DNA of 64,000 bases from JALZEG01 sp046263255 (lineage in GTDB: Bacteria; Actinomycetota; CADDZG01; WHSQ01), in assembly GCA_046263255.1 (NCBI GenBank), contig JBHELD010000010.1:1-64000 (forward strand), in the 5' to 3' direction. Every line of letters starts with the position of its first letter. Position 1 is the first letter of the stretch. Below the pieces are notes generated by a model that saw nothing but the letters and a program-made list of their open reading frames with translations, was not told the DNA's origin and ran no database searches. The translations under genes and the position numbers were made by a program. Of the stretch, positions 54,269 through 63,340 are shown piece after piece.

Positions 54269-55429
54269 GTGGAGATAGACATCGGCATCGGGAAGTCGGG
54301 GCGCCGCGCCTACGGCTTCGACGACATCGCAATCGTCCCGTCCCGGCGGACGCGGGACCCCGACGACGTCGACATCTCCTGGGAGATCGACGCGTTCAGG
54401 TTCGACCTCCCTCTCCTGGCGTCGGCGATGGACGGCGTGGTCTCGCCCCGCACTGCGATCGCGATCGGCCGCCTCGGCGGCCTCGCCGTGCTCAACCTAG
54501 AGGGTCTGTGGACCCGCTACGAGGACGCCGACGCGCTGCTGGCCGAGATCGCGGAGCTGCCGAGCGAGAAGGCGACCGCCCGGATGCAGGAGATCTACGG
54601 CGAACCGGTCAAGGAAGAGCTGATCTACCGGCGGATCCGCGAGATCAAGGAGGCCGGCGTCACGGCCGCGGCGTCGCTCACCCCCCAGAAGGTCGAGCAG
54701 TGGAACAAGATCGCGCTCGAAGCGGAGCTCGACATCCTCGTGATCCAGGGGACGGTCGTCTCGGCCGAGCACGTCTCCACCCGCACCGAGCCGCTCAACC
54801 TCAAGCGGTTCATCTCGACCTACGAGCTGCCGGTGATCGTCGGGGGGTGCGCCTCGTACTCGACGGCGCTCCACCTGATGCGCACGGGTGCGATGGGCGT
54901 CCTCGTCGGCGTCGGCCCGGGCGCCGCGTGCACGACGCGCGGCGTGCTGGGGCTCGGCGTCCCGCAGGCGACGGCGATCGCGGACGCGGCCGGCGCCCGG
55001 ATCCGCCACCTCGACGAGACCGGGCGCTACTGCCACGTCATCGCCGACGGCGGGATGCGCACCGGCGGCGACATCGCGAAGGCGATCGCGTGCGGCGCCG
55101 ACGCCGTCATGATCGGTTCGCCGCTCGCGACTGCCGCAGAGGCTCCCGGCCGCGGGTACCACTGGGGTATGGCGACGTTCCACCCGACGCTGCCGCGGGG
55201 CGCCCGGGTGAAGACGTCGAGCCTCGGGACGCTCGAGGAGGTCCTGGTCGGACCGGCGCACGAGAACGACGGCCGTTTGAACCTGTTCGGCGCCCTCCGG
55301 ACCAGCCTCGCGACCTGTGGCTACGCCAACATCAAGGAGTTCCAGAAGGCCGAGGTGATGGTCGCTCCGGCGTTGAAGACCGAGGGGAAGGCCCTCCAGC
55401 AGTCGCAGCGCCTGGGGATGGGTGTCTGA
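54269..55429 (+). CDS. guaB3: GuaB3-family IMP dehydrogenase
   Basis: A 386-residue IMPDH-family TIM barrel without CBS domains. YGFDDIAIVPSRRTRDPDDVD and PLLASAMDGVVSP at the N-terminus; catalytic-loop Cys in VGPGAACTTRGVLGLGVPQATAI; VIADGGMRTGGDIAKAIACGADAVMIGS is the phosphate site. This is the actinobacterial/cyanobacterial GuaB3 group. Near guaA, consistent with GMP synthesis. GTG 54269 with GAGGAGAGG upstream. Confidence 0.92.
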   Translation: MEIDIGIGKSGRRAYGFDDIAIVPSRRTRDPDDVDISWEIDAFRFDLPLLASAMDGVVSPRTAIAIGRLGGLAVLNLEGLWTRYEDADALLAEIAELPSEKATARMQEIYGEPVKEELIYRRIREIKEAGVTAAASLTPQKVEQWNKIALEAELDILVIQGTVVSAEHVSTRTEPLNLKRFISTYELPVIVGGCASYSTALHLMRTGAMGVLVGVGPGAACTTRGVLGLGVPQATAIADAAGARIRHLDETGRYCHVIADGGMRTGGDIAKAIACGADAVMIGSPLATAAEAPGRGYHWGMATFHPTLPRGARVKTSSLGTLEEVLVGPAHENDGRLNLFGALRTSLATCGYANIKEFQKAEVMVAPALKTEGKALQQSQRLGMGV

Positions 55430-55580
55430 CCCCTTACGAACCGTAGGCGGCCGAGGGAGCCCGACCCTCGCCGGGGCCCGTCCACGTGCGAACCGGACGT
55501 GGGTCGCCTAAGTTCGGAAGCCGTCTCCACCGTTCGGCGAGAGAAATCTAGGGCAATTCGGCGACCTGGCTAAGGATCTG

Positions 55581-55610
55581 TTGCCACCATGCCGATATCC
55601 GTGGTATAGT
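55581..55610 (+). promoter_or_regulatory. Strong promoter in AT-rich island, with palindrome
   Basis: TTGCCA (55581-55586), 18 bases, TATAGT (55605-55610). At its downstream edge the perfect inverted repeat TTCCTT-TCG-AAGGAA (55610-55624) covers the expected start site and could be an operator. Confidence 0.7.
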
Positions 55611-55655
55611 TCCTTTCGAAGGAAGCGGAATCGACTTAGGAAGTTGGTGGTAAAG

Positions 55656-55778
55656 ATGGTCGAGGCCTTTGCAATCTTCGCCGCAAGCGTGGTTAGTTTT
55701 GAGGTTCTTGCATCTCGGTATGGCAAGGACAGCCGCGACGGCGACGACTGGGCGCTCCACCGCCGCGACCGGGCGTAG
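55656..55778 (+). CDS. Likely small membrane protein (40 aa)
   Basis: Not recognised with certainty. MVEAFAIFAASVVSFEVLAS is hydrophobic and ends in RYGKDSRDGDDWALHRRDRA, a charged tail. One transmembrane helix with a polar C-terminus is predicted. I recall similar tiny proteins with a (R)x-G-x-DSR motif in Actinobacteria and Chloroflexota, without known function. It starts 46 bases after a strong promoter; GGTGG lies before the ATG. TTG or GTG just upstream are alternatives. A terminator follows. Confidence 0.55.
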   Translation: MVEAFAIFAASVVSFEVLASRYGKDSRDGDDWALHRRDRA

Positions 55779-55795
55779 CGCCCGACCGCACGAGT

Positions 55796-55817
55796 CCCCC
55801 CGCCTGCCGGCGGGGGG
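55796..55817 (+). terminator. GC hairpin after the small ORF
   Basis: CCCCCCGCC, TGCC, GGCGGGGGG: a 9-bp stem 17 bases after the 40-residue ORF, no T-run. Confidence 0.65.
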
Positions 55818-55961
55818 AACGCTCCAACGAAACGAGACGACGTGCACGCGAACATCTCCTTGCTCATCTACAAGCTCGATCCAGGGCTGTCCCCCGGGTG
55901 GGTTCCCCCCCGTCCCGCGCGGGTTCGGCCGGCCCGGTCGGTAAGACGAGGCCGGTAGCAC

Positions 55962-56462
55962 ATGGCTGCCGGCCTCGACCCGATCGATCGCCAGATCCTC
56001 CGGTTCCTTCGCGAGGACGGCCGTATGTCGCATGCGGCCATCGCGAAGGAGGTCGGGCTGTCGGGCCCCGCCGTGCACGAGCGGGTCAGGAAGCTCGAGC
56101 AGCGCGGCATCATCGCCGGCTACACGGTCGTCCTCGACCCCGAGGCTCTCGGTCGACCCCACGTCGCCTTCGCGCTCGTGACGCTGTCGGAGGGGACCGA
56201 GTTCGCGGCCGACGATCCGATCGTCGCGCGCATCTGCGACGAGCCGGACGTGCTCGAGTTCCACCGGATCGCGGGGCAGGACTGCTATCTCATCAAGATC
56301 CGCACCGCGACTAACAAGGACCTCGAGAAGCTGCTCCGGCGGATCCGCTCGATCAGAGGGGTGGCCCGCACGCGCACGACGATCGTGCTGTCGACCGAGC
56401 TCGAGCGTCCGACGATCCCGGTTCCCGAAGAGCCGCAGCCCGACGTCGCACCGGCGCCGTAG
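55962..56462 (+). CDS. Lrp/AsnC-family transcriptional regulator
   Basis: A 166-residue regulator: N-terminal HTH GLDPIDRQILRFLREDGRMSHAAIAKEVGLSGPAVHERVRKLEQRGIIAGYTVVLDPEALG, then the RAM (ligand-binding) domain with IAGQDCYLIKIRT and GVARTRTTIVLSTE. A ~17-residue Pro-rich tail is extra. Ligand and targets are unknown; the neighbours give no amino-acid gene. Confidence 0.93.
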   Translation: MAAGLDPIDRQILRFLREDGRMSHAAIAKEVGLSGPAVHERVRKLEQRGIIAGYTVVLDPEALGRPHVAFALVTLSEGTEFAADDPIVARICDEPDVLEFHRIAGQDCYLIKIRTATNKDLEKLLRRIRSIRGVARTRTTIVLSTELERPTIPVPEEPQPDVAPAP

Positions 56463-56473
56463 CATGCGGCTCG

Positions 56474-57370
56474 ATGAGCGAGCCCAGGACGATCCCCGAG
56501 CTGCTGGAGCTGGGAACGCGCGTCCTCAGCGACAGCTCCCACATCTTCGAGGACCACGACAACGCGCGTGAGGCACGCGAGCTGCTCGCGCTGTGCCTCG
56601 AGGTGGATCCGGACGACCGGGGCGACGAGGATCCCGACGTCCCGCGCCGCAAGCGCGAGCGCTATCTGTCGCTGATCGCGCGCCGCGCGGGCGGCGAGCC
56701 GTTCCCGTTCTTGACCGGGCGCATCGAGTTCTGGGGCCTCGACCTCCTTGTGCGTCCGGGCGCGTTCGTCCCGCGGCCGTCGTCCGAGCTGACGGTCGCG
56801 AGGGCGCTGCGCAGGCTCCGCCGCCGCAAGAGCCCGGTGATCGTCGACGTGTGCACCGGCGCGGGACCGATCGCGCTGGCGCTGGCCGACGAGCTGCCGA
56901 CGGCCGACGTGTGGGGCGTGGACATCTCGGTCGAAGGGCTCGCGCAGGGGCGGAACAACGCCCGTAGGCTCGGCCTCGACAACGCGCGGTTCAAGAAGAG
57001 CGACATGTACGGGTCGCTGCCGTCGCGTCTGCGTGGGAACGTCGACCTGATCACCGGCCACGTCCCGTACGTCCCGATGGACGAGGTGGAGGATCTCCCC
57101 GCGGAGGTCCGGGAGTTCGAGCCGATCTACACGCTGACCGACGAGTCGTTCGACGGGTTGGGCCTGATGCGACGAGCCGTCGAGGAGTCGTTGGGATGGC
57201 TGAGGCCCGGTGGATGGCTGTTGCTCGAGCTGTCTCACGATCTGCCTGCCAGGGTTCGCAGGATCGCCAGGAACGCAGGGCTCGAGGACCACGGGGTCGC
57301 GCGGGACGAGGACGATCTGAGTGTCGTCGTAGAGGCGCGAAAACCCGAGGCTCGCAAACGGCCGCGTTAG
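56474..57370 (+). CDS. PrmC/HemK-like methyltransferase with altered NPPY motif
   Basis: A 298-residue SAM methyltransferase. The PrmC-type substrate region is GGEPFPFLTGRIEFWGLDLLVRPGAFVPRPSSELTV, motif I is VDVCTGAGPIALALADELPTADVWGVDIS. Where PrmC has NPPY the sequence is TGHVPYVP (about 194-201), so the Asn that binds glutamine is His. It may modify another substrate or be a paralogue of true PrmC. Eleven bases after the Lrp gene. Confidence 0.8.
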   Translation: MSEPRTIPELLELGTRVLSDSSHIFEDHDNAREARELLALCLEVDPDDRGDEDPDVPRRKRERYLSLIARRAGGEPFPFLTGRIEFWGLDLLVRPGAFVPRPSSELTVARALRRLRRRKSPVIVDVCTGAGPIALALADELPTADVWGVDISVEGLAQGRNNARRLGLDNARFKKSDMYGSLPSRLRGNVDLITGHVPYVPMDEVEDLPAEVREFEPIYTLTDESFDGLGLMRRAVEESLGWLRPGGWLLLELSHDLPARVRRIARNAGLEDHGVARDEDDLSVVVEARKPEARKRPR

Positions 57371-57378
57371 AGTGGCTC

Positions 57379-58938
57379 ATGCCGCAACCGCCCGGTAGCA
57401 GCGAGCACCCTTCCGTCCTCGTCGTCGACTACGGCGCGCAGTACGCCCAGCTGATCGCGCGGCGGGTGCGGGAGTGCCACGTGTACTCCGAGATCGTCCC
57501 GCACGACGCCCCGGTCGAGGAGATCGCGGCGCGCAAGCCCGCCGGGATCATCCTGTCGGGGGGGCCGAAGTCGGTGCACCAGCCCGGCGCGCCGGCCGTC
57601 GATCCGGCGCTGTTCGACCTCGCGGTCCCCGTCCTGGGCATCTGCTACGGACAGCAGGCGATGGCGCAGGCGCTCGGCGGCGACGTCGCGCGCACCGGCG
57701 TGGCCGAGTTCGGGAAGACCGACCTCGGCGTGAAGGCCCCGCACTCGGTGCTGTTCCAGGAGCTTCCCGTCGAGCAGACGGTGTGGATGAGCCACAACGA
57801 CGCGGTCGTCATGCCGCCCGAGGGGTTCCGGCCGACTGCGTCTACCCCTGCCTCGCCGGTAGCAGCGTTCGAGGACCCCGCGCGCGGCCTCTACGGGGTC
57901 CAGTTCCATCCCGAGGTCGCCCACACGCCGTGGGGCACGGCGCTCTTGAAGAACTTCCTCTACGAGGCGTGCGACCTCCTGCCGGGCTGGACGATGACCT
58001 CGATCATCGAGGCCGCCGTCGAAGCCGTGCGGGCGCAGGTCGGAGGCGAGCGCATCGTGTGCGGGCTGTCCGGCGGCGTCGACTCCTCGGTGGCCGCGGC
58101 GCTGGTGCACCGCGCCGTCGGCGACCAGCTCACGTGCGTCTTCGTCGACCACGGGCTGCTGCGTGCGGGCGAGGCCGAGCAGGTGGAGGACACGTTCCGG
58201 CGTCACCTGAAGATCGACCTGATCCACGTCAAGGCGGCGGACCGGTTCCTCGAGCGCCTGGGGGGCGTGACCGATCCCGAGACCAAGCGGAAGATCATCG
58301 GGGAGACGTTCATCCGGGTGTTCGAGGAGGTCGCGCGCGACGAGCTCGGCGACGCTCGCTTCCTCGTGCAGGGCACGCTCTACCCCGACGTCATCGAGTC
58401 GGGGACGAAGGATGCGGCGAAGATCAAGAGCCACCACAACGTGGGCGGGCTTCCGGAGGACATGCGGTTCGAGCTCGTCGAGCCCCTCCGCAACCTCTTC
58501 AAGGACGAGGTCAGGCGCGTGGGCGAGGAGCTGGGGCTCCCGGAGGAGATCGTGTGGCGGCAGCCGTTCCCCGGGCCGGGGCTCGCCGTGCGGATCGTCG
58601 GCGACGTCACGCCCGAGCGGCTCGAGCTGCTGCGCGCCGCCGACGCGATCGTGGTCGAGGAGATCAAGAGGGCCGGGATGGTGCGCGAGGTCTGGCAATC
58701 CTTCGCCGTGCTGCCGTGCGTGCGGTCGGTGGGCGTCATGGGCGACGAGAGGACGTACGGGTACCCGATCGTGCTGCGGGCGGTGACCAGTGAGGACGCG
58801 ATGACGGCCGACTGGGCGCGGCTCCCTTACGAGCTGCTCGAGCGGATCTCGAGCCGCATCGTAGGCGAGGTGCCGGGGATCAACCGGGTCGTCTACGACA
58901 TCACGTCGAAGCCGCCCGGCACCATCGAATGGGAGTAG
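57379..58938 (+). CDS. guaA: GMP synthase (glutamine-hydrolysing)
   Basis: GuaA (519 aa) aminates XMP. The GATase domain has ILSGGPKSVHQPG, the nucleophile Cys in LGICYGQQAMAQALGG and QFHPEVAHT; the synthetase has the PP-loop CGLSGGVDSSVAAALVH, and the C-terminal dimerisation domain ends ITSKPPGTIEWE. ATG at 57379; overlaps the flippase gene by ten bases. Confidence 0.98.
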   Translation: MPQPPGSSEHPSVLVVDYGAQYAQLIARRVRECHVYSEIVPHDAPVEEIAARKPAGIILSGGPKSVHQPGAPAVDPALFDLAVPVLGICYGQQAMAQALGGDVARTGVAEFGKTDLGVKAPHSVLFQELPVEQTVWMSHNDAVVMPPEGFRPTASTPASPVAAFEDPARGLYGVQFHPEVAHTPWGTALLKNFLYEACDLLPGWTMTSIIEAAVEAVRAQVGGERIVCGLSGGVDSSVAAALVHRAVGDQLTCVFVDHGLLRAGEAEQVEDTFRRHLKIDLIHVKAADRFLERLGGVTDPETKRKIIGETFIRVFEEVARDELGDARFLVQGTLYPDVIESGTKDAAKIKSHHNVGGLPEDMRFELVEPLRNLFKDEVRRVGEELGLPEEIVWRQPFPGPGLAVRIVGDVTPERLELLRAADAIVVEEIKRAGMVREVWQSFAVLPCVRSVGVMGDERTYGYPIVLRAVTSEDAMTADWARLPYELLERISSRIVGEVPGINRVVYDITSKPPGTIEWE

Positions 58939-60461
58939 CGCAAGAACCCACCGGGATCGGCGGCGACTACAGGAACATCCTCTCCGGAACCTCGCAGAAC
59001 GTCCTCGGCATCGCGGTCGCCGCCGTCGCTACGCTCGCGTCGAACCTCCTGATCTCGAACACGCTCGGCCGCGAGGCGTTCGGCGTCGTGACCGTCGTGA
59101 CCCAAGCCGCGTTCGTCGCGTCGTTCGCGACGCGCGCCGGGATGGACATGGCGGTGCTGCGGGACGTCGCGGTCGAGGTCGGCGTCGGGCGGCTCGAGCG
59201 CATCCGCGCCCCGGTCGCCCGCGCGGCGCTGATCGCGACGCTGGTCAGCTCGATCGCCGCCCTGGCGGCGGCCGTCGTGGCGCCCGCCGTCCGTTCGCTG
59301 TTCTCGATCGAAGGAGACGTCGGGCGGTGGGTCGTGGAAGCCGGCGCGGCCGGGCTTCCGTTCCTCGCGCTCGCGAACGTCTGGCTCTCGGCGACGCGCG
59401 GGCTGAAGATCATGCGCTACACGCTCTACGTCTTCTGGGCCGGTCAGCCCGTCATGTGGGTCGTGCTGATGCTGCTCGGCTGGCGCCTGTCGGAGACCGC
59501 CTGGATGGCCGTGGCGGCGTACTCGGCCTCGTGGGTCCTCGCGACCGTCGCGGCCGCGTACTTCTGGCGGCGAGAGAGCCGCGAGTGGCGCGCGGCGCCG
59601 ATGGAGCCCGGGGCGCTCGGACGGCTCGCCCGTTACGCAGGCCCTCGCGCCCCTGCGGCGCTGTTCTCGCAGCTGCTGTTCTGGACGGATCTGTTCGTGC
59701 TCACGCGCTACGCGCCGGCGGACGAGATCGGCGTCTACTCCGCGGCCCTGCGCGCGGGCCAGGTGATCGTGCTGTTCCTCACGTCGGTCAGCCTGATGTT
59801 CAGCCCGTTCGTGGCCGACCTGCACAATCGCGGCGACACCGAACGGCTCGACAAGCTGTTCAAGTCGCTCACGCGCTGGACGATCGCGGCGACGATGCCG
59901 CCGTTCCTCCTGCTCGTCGTGGCGCCGGACGCGGCGCTGAGGATCTTCGGCTCCGGGTTCACCGGCGGCCGGGCGGCGCTGTTGATCCTCCTCGCCGGGC
60001 AGTTCGTCAACATCGCGACGGGCAGCGTCGGCTTCGTGCTGATCATGGTCGGAAGGACCGGGTGGGACCTCGCCGTCTACGCCGCCTCGCTCGTGCTGAA
60101 CCTCGCGCTCGCGTTCTGGCTCTGCCCCCGCTACGGGATGGAAGGCGCCGCCGTCGCGAACGCCGCGACGTTCGCGCTCTCGAAGTGGGCGCGCCTCGCG
60201 CTCGTCCGCAGGTTCGTCCACATCCAGCCGTACGACCGGCGCTACGGACGGCTCGTGGTCCCGTCGCTCCTCGCCGCCGTCGCGATGTGGGCGGTGCACG
60301 CGGCGGTGCCTGCGGGAGGCGCGGTCGACCTCGTCGCGACCGGCGTGGCCGGGACCGTCGTGTACGCCGGCGCGTATCTCGGGGCCGGGGTGACGCCCGA
60401 GGAGCGGCGGGGGCTCGCGAACCTGGCGCGTCGTCTACGAGCCGCACGCGCGGGCAGATAA
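58929..60461 (+). CDS. Polysaccharide flippase (MATE/Wzx-like, MVF superfamily)
   Basis: A 510-residue membrane protein with 12-14 hydrophobic segments. NLLISNTLGREAFGVVTVVTQAAFVASFATRAGMDMAVLRDV at the N-terminus and the PADEIGVYSAALRAGQVIVLFLTSVSLMFSPFVADLHNRGDTERL segment fit oligosaccharide or teichoic/lipid-linked glycan flippases. No glycosyltransferases are adjacent, so the cargo cannot be guessed. Confidence 0.85.
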   Translation: MGVAQEPTGIGGDYRNILSGTSQNVLGIAVAAVATLASNLLISNTLGREAFGVVTVVTQAAFVASFATRAGMDMAVLRDVAVEVGVGRLERIRAPVARAALIATLVSSIAALAAAVVAPAVRSLFSIEGDVGRWVVEAGAAGLPFLALANVWLSATRGLKIMRYTLYVFWAGQPVMWVVLMLLGWRLSETAWMAVAAYSASWVLATVAAAYFWRRESREWRAAPMEPGALGRLARYAGPRAPAALFSQLLFWTDLFVLTRYAPADEIGVYSAALRAGQVIVLFLTSVSLMFSPFVADLHNRGDTERLDKLFKSLTRWTIAATMPPFLLLVVAPDAALRIFGSGFTGGRAALLILLAGQFVNIATGSVGFVLIMVGRTGWDLAVYAASLVLNLALAFWLCPRYGMEGAAVANAATFALSKWARLALVRRFVHIQPYDRRYGRLVVPSLLAAVAMWAVHAAVPAGGAVDLVATGVAGTVVYAGAYLGAGVTPEERRGLANLARRLRAARAGR

Positions 60462-60469
60462 TCACAGAC

Positions 60470-62680
60470 ATGGCATCCGCAGGAGACGCCCGTCCGAGAC
60501 CCGGCGAGCCCCCTTACCTCGCCGGGCTGAACCCCGTCCAGCGCGAGGCCGTGACGCACCCGGGAGGGCCCGTCTTGGTGGTGGCGGGAGCCGGCTCCGG
60601 CAAGACCCGGGTGCTCACGCACCGGATCGCGCACCTGATCGCCGAGGGGGCGTCCCCCTGGTCGATCATCGCGATCACGTTCACGAACAAGGCCGCGGGC
60701 GAGATGAAGGAGCGCGTCGCCGCGCTCGTCGGTCCCGTCGCCGAGAAGATGTGGGTATCGACGTTCCACTCGGCGTGCGTGAGGATCCTGCGCAGGGAGG
60801 CGCCGCGCCTGGGTCTCAGGTCCTCGTTCTCGATCTACGACGCGGCCGACAGCGCGCGCCTGTTGAAGCTGTGCTACAAGGAGCTGAACGTCGACGAGAA
60901 GCGAATGCCGCCGCGCGCCGTAGCGGCCGCGATCTCCGACGCGAAGAACAAGCTGGTCGACGCGGGCTTCTACGCCGACTTCGCCTCGAACCCCTGGGAA
61001 CGGACGGTCGCGAGGCTCTACGTCGAGTATCAGCGGCGGCTCAACGAATCCTCCGCGATGGACTTCGACGACCTGATCTTCAGGTGCGTCGAGGTCTTCG
61101 ACAGGTTCGAGGAGGCGCTGGGGCAGTACCAGACGCGCTTCGAGCACGTGCTCGTCGACGAGTTCCAGGACACGAACCACGCACAGGCGCGCCTGGCTAC
61201 GCTGCTCGCGGGAAAGCACCGCGACATCTTCGTCGTCGGCGACGCGGACCAGGGCATCTACGCCTTCCGCGGCGCGACGATCAAGAACCTCCTCGACTTC
61301 GAGCGCGACTGGCCCGACGCGCACGTGATCACGCTCGAGCAGAACTACCGCTCCACCGAGACGATCCTCAACGCGGCCAATGCCGTGATCGAGAACAACG
61401 CGATGCGCAAGCCGAAGTCGCTGTGGACCGAGGCGACGGGCGGAGACCTGATCACCCGCTACCACGCGCAGAACGAGCACGACGAGGGGCTCTGGGTGGC
61501 GAGGGAGGTGGCCCGGCTGAAGGACCTCGGCTACGCGCTCGCCGACGTCGCGGTGTTCTACCGGACGAACGCCCAGTCCCGCGTCCTCGAGGAGATGTTC
61601 TCGAAGGAGGAGATCGCGTATCGGGTCGTGGGCGGCGTCCGGTTCTACGAGCGCAAGGAGGTGAAGGACCTCCTCGCGTGGCTGCGCGGCTCGATGAACC
61701 CGTCGGACGCCGTGAGCGTCGTGCGAGCCGCACAGGCGCCGCGGCGCGGGATCGGCGACACGACGCTGGCGCGCCTGACCGCGTTCGCGCGGTCGGAGGA
61801 GACGGCGCTCGGCGACGCCTTCGGGCGCGCCGAGGAGGTGCCGGGGCTTAACAAGCGGGCGCTCGGCGGCGTCCTCGAGGCGGCTCGCTTGTTCGAGCGG
61901 ATCCGCACGACGGCCGAGAGCGGGGTGCCGGTCGCAGAGGTAGTAGAGACGGCCTGGGAGATCACCGGATACATGGACGAGCTGAAGTCGGAGCGCACGT
62001 TCGAGTCGCTGTCGCGCCAGGAGAACCTGCGGGAGCTCGCCGGCGTCGCGAAGGAGTTCGACGAGGGGCCGAACGCGGCGGAGGGTCTGACGGGCTTCCT
62101 CGAGCAGCTCGCGTTGATAACGGACACCGACGCGGTGGAGGGCGAGGAGACCGGGGTCACGTTGATGACCCTGCACAACGCGAAAGGGCTTGAGTTCCCG
62201 GTGGTGTTCATGATCGGGATGGAAGACGGCGTCTTCCCGCACCTCCGCTCGCTCGGCGACCCCGAACAGCTCGAGGAGGAGCGCAGGCTCTGCTACGTCG
62301 GGATCACGCGGGCGCGCGAGCGCCTCTACCTGCTCAACGCGTGGTCCCGCAGCCTCTGGGGGAGCCTCAACTACAACCCCGCGTCTCGGTTCCTCGCGGA
62401 GATCCCGGGCGAGCTCGTCAACCAGGCGAACCAGCGCAGGCCCTCCGCGACGTCGGGGGCCGCGGTCTCACCCGGGCGCGCTGCCGCTTCCGGACGGCAG
62501 CTCGCCGATCCCGCCGCGTTCACCGTGGGGCAGGAGGTCGAGCACGCGAAATGGGGCCGCGGCACGATCGTCGAGATCGCGCGGTCCGGCGTCGGCGTCG
62601 AAGCGACGGTGAACTTCCCCGCGGCGGGCGGCTTCAAGCGCCTCGACCTTTCGCTCGCGCCGCTGAAGCCCGCGTCCTGA
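60470..62680 (+). CDS. pcrA: ATP-dependent DNA helicase PcrA/UvrD
   Basis: A 736-residue SF1A helicase for repair and replication restart. LNPVQREAVTHPGGPVLVVAGAGSGKTRVLTHRIAHLI (Q motif and Walker A), ITFTNKAAGEMKERV (Ia), VDEFQDTNHAQ (II), VGDADQGIYAFRGA (III), LEQNYRST (IV), VTLMTLHNAKGLEFPVVFMIGMEDGVFPH (V) and RLCYVGITRARERLYL (VI). C-terminal VEHAKWGRGTIVEIA is the PcrA RNA-polymerase-interaction-like domain. ATG at 60470. Confidence 0.97.
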   Translation: MASAGDARPRPGEPPYLAGLNPVQREAVTHPGGPVLVVAGAGSGKTRVLTHRIAHLIAEGASPWSIIAITFTNKAAGEMKERVAALVGPVAEKMWVSTFHSACVRILRREAPRLGLRSSFSIYDAADSARLLKLCYKELNVDEKRMPPRAVAAAISDAKNKLVDAGFYADFASNPWERTVARLYVEYQRRLNESSAMDFDDLIFRCVEVFDRFEEALGQYQTRFEHVLVDEFQDTNHAQARLATLLAGKHRDIFVVGDADQGIYAFRGATIKNLLDFERDWPDAHVITLEQNYRSTETILNAANAVIENNAMRKPKSLWTEATGGDLITRYHAQNEHDEGLWVAREVARLKDLGYALADVAVFYRTNAQSRVLEEMFSKEEIAYRVVGGVRFYERKEVKDLLAWLRGSMNPSDAVSVVRAAQAPRRGIGDTTLARLTAFARSEETALGDAFGRAEEVPGLNKRALGGVLEAARLFERIRTTAESGVPVAEVVETAWEITGYMDELKSERTFESLSRQENLRELAGVAKEFDEGPNAAEGLTGFLEQLALITDTDAVEGEETGVTLMTLHNAKGLEFPVVFMIGMEDGVFPHLRSLGDPEQLEEERRLCYVGITRARERLYLLNAWSRSLWGSLNYNPASRFLAEIPGELVNQANQRRPSATSGAAVSPGRAAASGRQLADPAAFTVGQEVEHAKWGRGTIVEIARSGVGVEATVNFPAAGGFKRLDLSLAPLKPAS

Positions 62681-62684
62681 GGCG

Positions 62685-63074
62685 TCAGGGATCGACGGTG
62701 ATCGTGCCCGACGTGCCGCGCTGGCACTGGTGGATGTGCCCGGGAGGAGTGTGGTTCCGCCGGACGACCACCGCGTGGTAGGCGCCGTTGGCGTTCCCCT
62801 GCTCGATGCTCCAGCGGCCCTTGGCGTTGGAGCGCGTACGCCCCACGACCTCGTTGCCGGACGACGTGTGCTTCACGAGCTTGACCTTCCGCTGCTCCTC
62901 GCACGAGCGGCGGGGGGAGTCGACCCGACCCCGGAACCGGCCGTCGTCCTCGTCGTACCTGAGGGTCGTGGCGCTGGGCGCCGAGTACGCGTGGGCGAAG
63001 GCGGCCGCGGCCCCCGCGGCCCCCACGCTCGCAGCGAGCCACACGATCGGCAGCGTCCGGGAGCTCCTGCGCAT
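62685..63074 (-). CDS. Small secreted Ig-like protein
   Basis: A 129-residue protein with signal peptide (SSRTLPIVWLAASVGAAGAAAAFAHAYSA). The mature part, FRGRVDSPRRSCEEQRKVKLVKHTSSGNEVVGRTRSNAKGRWSIEQ...GAYHAVVVRRN, resembles a small beta-sandwich (transthyretin- or carboxypeptidase-regulatory-like) common in Actinobacteria, with two Cys likely disulfide-bonded (C in RSCEE, C in HQCQR). ATG at 63072-63074. Convergent with pcrA, 4 bases apart. Confidence 0.75.
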   Translation of the reverse strand: MRRSSRTLPIVWLAASVGAAGAAAAFAHAYSAPSATTLRYDEDDGRFRGRVDSPRRSCEEQRKVKLVKHTSSGNEVVGRTRSNAKGRWSIEQGNANGAYHAVVVRRNHTPPGHIHQCQRGTSGTITVDP

Positions 63075-63284
63075 GACTAGGTGATACCCGGACCGGTGGC
63101 CGTCGAAGCGTCTCACGGTCGAGCTCGGCGAGGTCCCTGCGGCCGGCGACGCACAGCTCGCATCCGCCGACCGGACGATCCCGTTGCTCGCCCCGACGTC
63201 CTGGCCGGCCGGGCCCCCGAAACCTGTCGTACCCGGCTGTGATCCTCATGCCGAGCATCGGTTCACCCAGGTTGGACGGCCTCT

Positions 63285-63313
63285 TTGCCGGACAAGCCGG
63301 TTGTGGCTAGGTT
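63285..63313 (+). promoter_or_regulatory. Putative promoter of the 63341 gene
   Basis: TTGCCG (63285-63290), 17 bases, TAGGTT (63308-63313), 28 bases before the ATG. Confidence 0.6.
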
Positions 63314-63340
63314 CGGCGACGACAATAGGAGCAACGCACC

